Below are positions 1 to 4,213 of a stretch of DNA of 6,371 nt, one piece after another. The stretch is taken from the NCBI GenBank assembly GCA_013290035.1, contig JABCYT010000210.1:1-6371 (forward strand), in the 5' to 3' direction. The translations under genes and the position numbers were made by a program. Under the pieces are notes generated by a model. The model searched no databases. It saw only the letters and a list, made by a program, of their open reading frames with translations, and had not been told where the DNA came from. The first letter of the stretch is position 1. Each line of letters opens with the position of its first letter. Source of the stretch: Alphaproteobacteria bacterium (GTDB lineage: Bacteria > Pseudomonadota > Alphaproteobacteria > Reyranellales > Reyranellaceae).

Positions 1-709
1 GCCGCCGATGCAGCTCGCCAAGGGTGAGTTCGGCGGGCGGGTCGGCATCTGGCGTCTGATCGAGCTGTTCGACAGCCACGCCATCAAGGCGACGATCTTC
101 ACCCCCGGCCGCATCTGCGAGCTCTACCCGCAGGCGGTGAAGGCGGCGTCGCAAAGCGGGCACGAGATCGCCGACCACATGTGGGAGCACCAGGTGCCCA
201 AGGATCCCGCGCTGGAGCGCGAGCACCTGCGCCGGGCGAAGGACGCGATCGAGAAGCTGACTGGAAAGCGCCCGGTCGGCACGCGGAGCTGGCACACCCG
301 ACAGCTGCTGCTCGAGGAGGGCTACATCTACAATTCGCACGACACGCCCGATCATCGCCCGCACTACATCAGCGAGCCCGACGGCTCGAAGGCGCTGCTC
401 AACCTGCCGTTCCACTACGTCATCGACGACGCGATGTTCTTCAGCTTCGCCTGGCTCAACACCGAGAACGACGCGCAGCGCATGATGGACCCCGAGCACG
501 TCGAGGAGATCTGGTGGGCGGCCTTCCTGCAGCAGTACCGGCAAGGCGGCTACCTCAACATCTGCATGCATCCCTTCGTCTCGGGCCGGGCGCTGCGCAT
601 CGCCATGCTCGACCGCCTGATCGAGCGCATGAAGCGCCTGCCCGGCGTGTGGTTCCCGACCTGCGAGCAGGTGGCGCGCCACGTCCTCAGCCTCCATCCC
701 GCAAGCTGA
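1..709 (+). CDS. Polysaccharide deacetylase (CE4) / PuuE-like hydrolase, N-terminus cut by window edge
   Basis: The protein looks like a NodB-fold (carbohydrate esterase 4) hydrolase, a metal-dependent enzyme family that removes acetyl groups from sugars or, in the PuuE branch, opens the allantoin ring. Numbering from the ATG at position 8, residues 26-30 (IKATI) match the strand of the barrel usually written KATFF. GHEIADH at 51-57 leads into His57-x-x-x-His61, the metal-binding histidine pair. Residues 87-96 carry the GKRPVG-TRSWH segment equivalent to motif 3, and CMHP (187-189 region) is the C-terminal histidine motif. The reading frame stays open to the left edge with two prolines before that ATG, and no ribosome binding site is visible. 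Compared with the paralogue just downstream, about 55-60 N-terminal residues including motif 1 are missing, so the true start is outside the window. The stop lies 13 bases before the next gene, suggesting co-transcription. The substrate is unknown; the family call is firm. Confidence 0.85.
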   Translation, partial: PPMQLAKGEFGGRVGIWRLIELFDSHAIKATIFTPGRICELYPQAVKAASQSGHEIADHMWEHQVPKDPALEREHLRRAKDAIEKLTGKRPVGTRSWHTRQLLLEEGYIYNSHDTPDHRPHYISEPDGSKALLNLPFHYVIDDAMFFSFAWLNTENDAQRMMDPEHVEEIWWAAFLQQYRQGGYLNICMHPFVSGRALRIAMLDRLIERMKRLPGVWFPTCEQVARHVLSLHPAS

Positions 710-710
710 C

Positions 711-715
711 AGGAG
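711..715 (+). promoter_or_regulatory. Ribosome binding site for the second deacetylase gene
   Basis: AGGAG stands 7 bases before the ATG at 723 and directly follows the upstream stop codon. It fixes the start and supports translation of the second gene from a shared message. Confidence 0.75.
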
Positions 716-722
716 CCGCGCC

Positions 723-1661
723 ATGCCGTGGAAGGAACGCTACACGATCAGCGACGAGAAGAGCCTTCTGGACTCCGAGGTGACCTGGCCGGACGAGCAA
801 CGCTGCTGCTTCCGCATCGTCGTCGACCTTGCCCCGCCCTGCGGCCCCGCCGGCATCACGCCGCAGGACCTGGCGACGCCCGATGCCTATTTCGGCATGC
901 ATGGCGGCCTGGCGGCGCTCGCCGACGGGCTGCGCCGCCGCCGCCTCAAGGCGACCTTCGCGGTGCCGGCCGTGATGGCCGAGATCCACGCCGACACGAT
1001 CCGCGCCTTGCGCGGCGAGGGCCACGAGATCGCCGCGCACGGCTTCAAGCACGAGGATGTGAGCCTGCTCAGCCGCGACGAGGAAAAGGCGCGGCTCGCA
1101 CGCACGACGGAGATCCTGACCAGGATCGTGGGCCAACGGCCGTCGGGCTGGTTCTCGCTGCCGCGGCCCTCCGACAAGTTCGCCGGCGGCGCCGTGAGCG
1201 GCCACACCGTCGATCTTCTGATCGAGGACGGCTACGACTATTTCGGCAACGGCCTGGCCGACGACGTGCCGCATTACTGGGTGACGGATTTCGCCAGCCG
1301 TCGCGCGATCCTGACCTTGCCCTACTACTATCACTTCGATGACCAGTTCTTCCTGCTGTTCCCCAAGAAGGGCACTGGCCTTGAGAATCCCGACACGCTG
1401 TTCCGCAACTGGAAGGCCGAGCTCGACGCGCAGTACAAGCGCGGCCGGCAGTTCACCATGGTGTTGCATCCGCACGGCATCGGCTGGCCCAACCGGCTGC
1501 ACATGCTGGAGCAGTTCCTCGACCATGCGCAAAGCCTGCCGGCGCTGTGGAACGCGACCAGCGCCGAGTGCGCACGGCACTGGACGGCGACGTTTCCGGC
1601 AGCCACCCACCTCAAGCTGGAGCCGTCGATCTGGCGCGACTATCCCGGCAGCCTGAGCTGA
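723..1661 (+). CDS. Polysaccharide deacetylase (CE4) / PuuE- or HpPgdA-like family protein, complete
   Basis: A 312-residue NodB-fold hydrolase, the normal size for single-domain cytoplasmic members; no signal peptide or membrane segment is visible. Motif 1 is at IVVDLA (32-37), where Asp35 takes the place of the catalytic aspartate. The usual second aspartate is absent. LKATFAVP (75-82) is the core strand, GHEIAAHGFKHE (100-111) holds the metal-binding pair His106 and His110, GQRPSGWFSLPRP (137-149) stands at motif 3 but lacks the usual arginine there, and LHPHGIGWPNR (248-258) is the C-terminal histidine motif. It also has DDVPHYWV (180-187), matching DHRPHYI in the upstream paralogue. The start is set by AGGAG seven bases upstream. 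The gene follows its paralogue by 13 bases and is probably in the same operon; a hairpin follows the stop. The motif changes point to a branch whose substrate may be an amide or ureide rather than chitin-type sugar. That is inference; the precise substrate is unknown. Confidence 0.9.
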   Translation: MPWKERYTISDEKSLLDSEVTWPDEQRCCFRIVVDLAPPCGPAGITPQDLATPDAYFGMHGGLAALADGLRRRRLKATFAVPAVMAEIHADTIRALRGEGHEIAAHGFKHEDVSLLSRDEEKARLARTTEILTRIVGQRPSGWFSLPRPSDKFAGGAVSGHTVDLLIEDGYDYFGNGLADDVPHYWVTDFASRRAILTLPYYYHFDDQFFLLFPKKGTGLENPDTLFRNWKAELDAQYKRGRQFTMVLHPHGIGWPNRLHMLEQFLDHAQSLPALWNATSAECARHWTATFPAATHLKLEPSIWRDYPGSLS

Positions 1662-1671
1662 GGAGAAGAAG

Positions 1672-1690
1672 GCTGGGGCGCGCCCCCAGC
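1672..1690. terminator. GC-rich hairpin between converging genes, possible bidirectional terminator
   Basis: GCTGGGG (1672-1678) pairs perfectly with CCCCAGC (1684-1690) around a five-base loop. It sits between the deacetylase stop (1661) and the minus-strand tRNA-binding gene stop (1696). Read on the minus strand it is followed by a pyrimidine run (CTTCTTCTCC); read on the plus strand the following bases are not T-rich. It is therefore a weak intrinsic terminator at best on the plus strand and a better one on the minus strand. Confidence 0.5.
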
Positions 1691-1695
1691 GAAGA

Positions 1696-2052
1696 CTAAC
1701 CGGCGCGCGTTCCGTTGGGGATGGACTTCTCGGGAACAGCGAGCACCGGCACGACCTTGTCGGCGTACCCGATGTCGAAGAGCATTCCTTCGGACACCTC
1801 ACCAGCCATTCTGCGAGGCTCGAGATTGACGACGAATAGCGCCTGCTTGCCTTCAACCTCGGCCTTTGGATCTTGCCTTTCCTTCTTCATACCCGCGACG
1901 ATTGTGCGCTTATGGTCTCCGAATTCGACCAGGAGTTTCACCAGCTTGTCGGAATTCGCCACGTTCTCGACGGCGAGGATGGTTCCCACCCGAATGTCGA
2001 TCTTGTCCAGATCGTCGGCAGAAATGAAGGGTTTGATGGGTGCGGGAGTCAT
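1696..2052 (-). CDS. Stand-alone tRNA-binding domain protein (CsaA / MetRS C-terminal type OB fold)
   Basis: A 118-residue protein that is essentially one tRNA-binding OB-fold domain (the tRNA_bind family found in CsaA, at the C-terminus of methionyl-tRNA synthetase and in EMAP-II/Arc1p). Key stretches are KIDIRVGTI (17-25), the first strand; NSDKLVKLLVEFG (33-45); the TIVAGM turn (50-55); ALFVVNLEPRRMAGEVSEGM (71-90), which matches the NLxPRKLMGxxSxGM signature; and a C-terminal VPVLAVPEKSIPNG tail. No catalytic synthetase domain is present. Family members bind tRNA in trans or act as small export-related chaperones; which applies here is not shown. The ATG at 2052 is the only plausible start in frame, but its own ribosome binding site is weak (GGAAG). 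A 9-codon ORF with a strong site ends over this start as ATGA, so translation may be coupled. The gene is distinctly lower in GC than its neighbours and faces the deacetylases. Confidence 0.88.
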   Translation of the reverse strand: MTPAPIKPFISADDLDKIDIRVGTILAVENVANSDKLVKLLVEFGDHKRTIVAGMKKERQDPKAEVEGKQALFVVNLEPRRMAGEVSEGMLFDIGYADKVVPVLAVPEKSIPNGTRAG

Positions 2053-2078
2053 TGTGCTTCCGCTACTGCATTGGTCAT
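2049..2078 (-). CDS. Possible 9-residue leader peptide overlapping the tRNA-binding gene start
   Basis: On the minus strand the ATG at 2078 opens MTNAVAEAQ followed by TGA, and that stop overlaps the tRNA-binding gene's ATG (ATGA at 2052-2049). AGGAG lies at 2090-2086, seven bases before this start, and is much better than the site in front of the downstream gene. This fits translational coupling by stop-restart. The alternatives are a chance ORF, or an N-terminal extension of the tRNA-binding protein broken by a one-base indel, real or from sequencing; the main gene's own frame has no start codon in this stretch. The peptide has no run of one amino acid of the kind used in classical attenuation. 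Confidence 0.35.
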   Translation of the reverse strand: MTNAVAEAQ

Positions 2079-2085
2079 GGCTGTT

Positions 2086-2090
2086 CTCCT
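2086..2090 (-). promoter_or_regulatory. Strong Shine-Dalgarno sequence in front of the leader ORF
   Basis: AGGAG within GAGAAGGAGAAC on the minus strand, seven bases before ATG 2078 but 33 bases before the tRNA-binding gene's own ATG. It is too far to serve the latter directly, which is why the leader ORF is taken seriously. Confidence 0.6.
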
Positions 2091-2099
2091 TCTCGGCAC

Positions 2100-2126
2100 A
2101 AAAAAGCCGCCGGTACTATCGGCGGC
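2100..2126 (-). terminator. Rho-independent terminator reading toward the tRNA-binding gene
   Basis: On the minus strand GCCGCCG (2126-2120), a seven-base loop, then CGGCGGC (2112-2106) is followed at once by six T residues (2105-2100): a strong GC stem plus U-tract. It has the wrong polarity to serve the plus-strand genes. It lies only 21 bases before the leader ATG and 47 before the tRNA-binding gene, so any transcript starting further upstream must pass it. It is either the end of a short unannotated RNA or a regulated attenuator. Confidence 0.75.
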
Positions 2127-2345
2127 GGCGGACTGCAGCTCTGAAAACGGGCCGAAGGTTACCTTTGTCGCCGATTCATGAAGCCCGAGCGCGTGCAACG
2201 CCGTCACGGGTCGAGAGTCGGCATCGGCTATCGACAACAGAGAAACGCGTGTGCATGTGGCTGCTCTTAGCGCAATTTGCGTGTTGCGGGAAGGCTGTCG
2301 GATCGGCGTCGCCTGGCGGGCCGTCCGCCTTCCGACAACCGAGCC

Positions 2346-2374
2346 TTGACCATTGCTGGCAACGGGGCGTTGAT
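2346..2374 (+). promoter_or_regulatory. Weak candidate promoter for the thiamine diphosphate enzyme gene
   Basis: TTGACC (2346-2351) is a good -35 match. Seventeen bases later GTTGAT (2369-2374) matches only three of six -10 positions. Transcription would start about 20 bases before the ATG at 2400, leaving just enough leader for its ribosome binding site. An inverted repeat TTGC-TG-GCAA (2353-2362) lies in the spacer. In GC-rich DNA such pairs arise by chance, so this is tentative. Confidence 0.25.
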
Positions 2375-2387
2375 GAATGACGCGGCA

Positions 2388-2394
2388 AGGGAGG
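2388..2394 (+). promoter_or_regulatory. Ribosome binding site deciding the start of the thiamine diphosphate enzyme
   Basis: AGGGAGG is followed by five bases and then ATG 2400. The frame is open upstream to a TTG at 2277 and an ATG at 2373, but neither has a comparable site and the extra residues do not resemble the family, so 2400 is preferred. Confidence 0.7.
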
Positions 2395-2399
2395 ATCCA

Positions 2400-4106
2400 A
2401 TGACCATGCTCAAAGGAGCAGCCGGCGGAACGGAGCGCCGGTCGCCGACCTATCAGGTGCTCGTCGATGACATCAAGGCGCTCGGCGTCGAACAGGTCTT
2501 CGGCCTGATGAGCGACGACACCGCGGTCTTCGCCACGGCGCTCGACAGTTCCGGCATCCGCTTCTACGGCGCGCGCCACGAGAACAACGCCATCGCCATG
2601 GCCGAGGGCTTCTCCTATGCCACGGGCGGCCTCGGCGTGGCGGTGATCGGACGCGGGCCCGCCACCGCCAACGGGCTGCACGCCGCCACCTATGCCAGCC
2701 GCGCCGGCTCGCGCGTGCTGATCATCTCCGGCGATGCCGCTGTGTCGGCAAGCGCCGCCAATGGGGTCGGCCCGGACTACAAGGCGTTCAATGCGGCAGC
2801 CGTGCTGGCCGCCGCCGGCATCCGCACCTTCGTCGCGACCAGTCCCGAAACCGCACGCGGCGCGCTGGCGGACGCTGCAGCCGCGGCGCTGCAGGGCGGA
2901 GCGGCGGCCTTGCTGCTGCCGGTCAACGTCCAGCTCGCCGACATGGATCTCGGCAGTGCGCCGCCGGCGCAGAAGCAGCCCCGGCCTCCTGCGGCGCCGC
3001 GCCCGCAGGCGATCGAAGCGGCCGCGGCGCTGGTGCGGCAGAGCCGCAAGCCCTTGATCGTGGCGGGCCTGGGCGCCCATCGCGCCGGCGCCAAGGCGGA
3101 GCTCGAGCAGCTGGCCGATCGCATCGGCGCCCTGCTGGTCACCTCGGCGCGCGGCAAGGACATGTTCCGCGGCCACCCCGGCAATCTCGGGATCGTCGGT
3201 TCCTTCTCGCATTCCGCCGCCCGGCGCATGATCGACCAGGCCGATTGCGTGCTGGTGTTCGGCGCCGGCCTCAATCTCCTCACCATGAGCTTCGGCCATT
3301 CGCTGCCCAAGGTGCCGCTGATCCAGGTCGATGCGGATCGCGGCCATATCGGCCGCTGGCATCCCGCCGACGTCGCCGTGGTGGGCGATGCCAAGCTGGC
3401 GGCGCAGGCGCTTCTCGCGGCGTTGCCGCCCGGCTCCAACGCCGACCGGCCGTTCCGCTCCGAGGAGACGCTGCGTTTCCTGCGCGAGTTCGACATCGCC
3501 CGGGACTTCGAGCCGGCCAACACGGCGCGCACGGTCGATCCCCGCGCGCTGGGTGTGGCGCTGGAGAAGCTCCTGCCGGCCAGGCGCAACCTGGTCTACG
3601 ACGCCGGCAACTTCCTGGGCATCGTGCCCTATCTGTCGGTGCCGGATCCGGGCCGCTTCAAGCTGACCAGCGACTTCGCCTCGATCGGACTCGGCTTCGG
3701 CACCGCGCTCGGCGTGGCCAGGGCGCGGCCCGACGAGACCACCGTCCTGGTGATCGGCGACGGCGGCTTCCTGATGACCATGGGCGAGCTGGAAACGGTG
3801 GTGCGCGAGGATCTGCCGCTGGTCATCGTGCTGATGAACGACTGCGCCTACGGCGCGGAGCTGCATTTCCTCAAGATGCGCGATCTGCCGGTGGCCAAGT
3901 CGGTGTTCCCGGATGTCGACTACGCGCCGGTCGCCGAGGCCTTCGGCTTCCAGGCGGCAACCATCCGCACCCTCGACGAGCTGCAGAAGCTGGCGCCGCT
4001 GCTGGCCAAGCCGGACGGCCCGCTCTTCCTCGACTGCAAGCTGAACGCCGCCGTCGCCGCGCCGTTCATGAGCGAGTTCCACGAGTTTGAGACACGAAAG
4101 CACTAA
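2400..4106 (+). CDS. Thiamine diphosphate-dependent enzyme, acetolactate synthase/decarboxylase superfamily
   Basis: A 568-residue cytoplasmic enzyme with the standard three-domain order. The N-terminal pyrimidine-binding domain (about 17-180) carries the catalytic glutamate as Glu61 in GARHENN. The central domain (about 203-340) has IVAGLGAHRAG and the VLVFGAGLN strand. The C-terminal diphosphate-binding domain (about 380-550) has the metal/cofactor motif starting GDGG at 453-456 and ending Asn480-Asp481. The length is typical of the IlvB, benzoylformate decarboxylase and oxalyl-CoA decarboxylase group. The family joins or cleaves 2-oxo acids. The substrate is not decided here: the usual GPGxxN loop is replaced by GRGPATAN (84-91), and no regulatory subunit gene is adjacent, so a true biosynthetic acetolactate synthase is doubtful. 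The start was chosen at 2400 for its AGGGAGG site. The gene diverges from the tRNA-binding gene, and a hairpin-rich spacer then an MFS exporter follow. Superfamily certain, reaction unknown. Confidence 0.9.
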   Translation: MTMLKGAAGGTERRSPTYQVLVDDIKALGVEQVFGLMSDDTAVFATALDSSGIRFYGARHENNAIAMAEGFSYATGGLGVAVIGRGPATANGLHAATYASRAGSRVLIISGDAAVSASAANGVGPDYKAFNAAAVLAAAGIRTFVATSPETARGALADAAAAALQGGAAALLLPVNVQLADMDLGSAPPAQKQPRPPAAPRPQAIEAAAALVRQSRKPLIVAGLGAHRAGAKAELEQLADRIGALLVTSARGKDMFRGHPGNLGIVGSFSHSAARRMIDQADCVLVFGAGLNLLTMSFGHSLPKVPLIQVDADRGHIGRWHPADVAVVGDAKLAAQALLAALPPGSNADRPFRSEETLRFLREFDIARDFEPANTARTVDPRALGVALEKLLPARRNLVYDAGNFLGIVPYLSVPDPGRFKLTSDFASIGLGFGTALGVARARPDETTVLVIGDGGFLMTMGELETVVREDLPLVIVLMNDCAYGAELHFLKMRDLPVAKSVFPDVDYAPVAEAFGFQAATIRTLDELQKLAPLLAKPDGPLFLDCKLNAAVAAPFMSEFHEFETRKH

Positions 4107-4123
4107 GCGCGTTCTGACGCGCT
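4106..4123 (+). repeat. Hairpin 1 of spacer, loop TTCTGA
   Basis: AGCGCG (4106-4111) and CGCGCT (4118-4123) pair perfectly around TTCTGA. Its first base is the last base of the stop codon of the thiamine diphosphate enzyme. No T-run follows, so it is not a classic intrinsic terminator; an RNA-stabilising or processing role is possible. Confidence 0.55.
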
Positions 4124-4134
4124 GGCGGGCGGCA

Positions 4135-4150
4135 GCGCCTTCTGAGGCGC
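4135..4150 (+). repeat. Hairpin 2 of spacer, same loop TTCTGA
   Basis: GCGCC (4135-4139) pairs with GGCGC (4146-4150) around TTCTGA, the same six-base loop as the hairpin 28 bases upstream. It is also followed by GC-rich rather than T-rich sequence. Confidence 0.5.
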
Positions 4151-4180
4151 GAGAGCCCGCACGGAGCAGAAAAAACAAGA

Positions 4181-4200
4181 AGCGCAACTCAAGCTGCGCT
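4181..4200. repeat. Hairpin 3 of spacer, next to the MFS ribosome binding site
   Basis: AGCGCA (4181-4186) pairs with TGCGCT (4195-4200) around an eight-base loop, ending just before the AAGGGGAG of the next gene. On the minus strand it is followed by TCTTGTTTTTTC, so it could terminate antisense transcripts. On the plus strand it may limit access to the start of the MFS gene. Confidence 0.4.
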
Positions 4201-4213
4201 CTCTCAAGGGGAG

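Larger units (their letters stand above)
2079..2399. other. Divergent intergenic region, 321 bases
   Basis: This region separates the minus-strand tRNA-binding unit from the plus-strand thiamine diphosphate enzyme. It holds the minus-strand terminator and Shine-Dalgarno listed separately; a 7-base segment at 2169-2175 complementary to the terminator's upstream arm; an odd palindrome AAGGT-T-ACCTT at 2155-2165; another, CGCAA-T-TTGCG, at 2271-2281; and a weak promoter-like pair near 2346-2374. Minus-strand ORFs crossing it (for example a 26-codon one at about 2180-2257) lack convincing ribosome binding sites and are not called. I see no tRNA and no riboswitch class I recognise. Confidence 0.6.

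Noticed and set aside
687..1856. Minus-strand open frame of 389 codons across the second deacetylase and into the tRNA-binding gene
   Set aside because: It overlaps two genes supported by conserved motifs and has no family features of its own.
2180..2257. 26-codon minus-strand ORF (begins MHTRFSVVD) considered as an attenuation leader peptide
   Set aside because: It has no clear ribosome binding site and no run of a single amino acid; its arginines are scattered as expected from GC-rich sequence.
2277..2399. N-terminal extension of the thiamine diphosphate enzyme from TTG 2277 or ATG 2373
   Set aside because: The added residues do not resemble the family and lack a good ribosome binding site, while ATG 2400 has AGGGAGG at suitable spacing.
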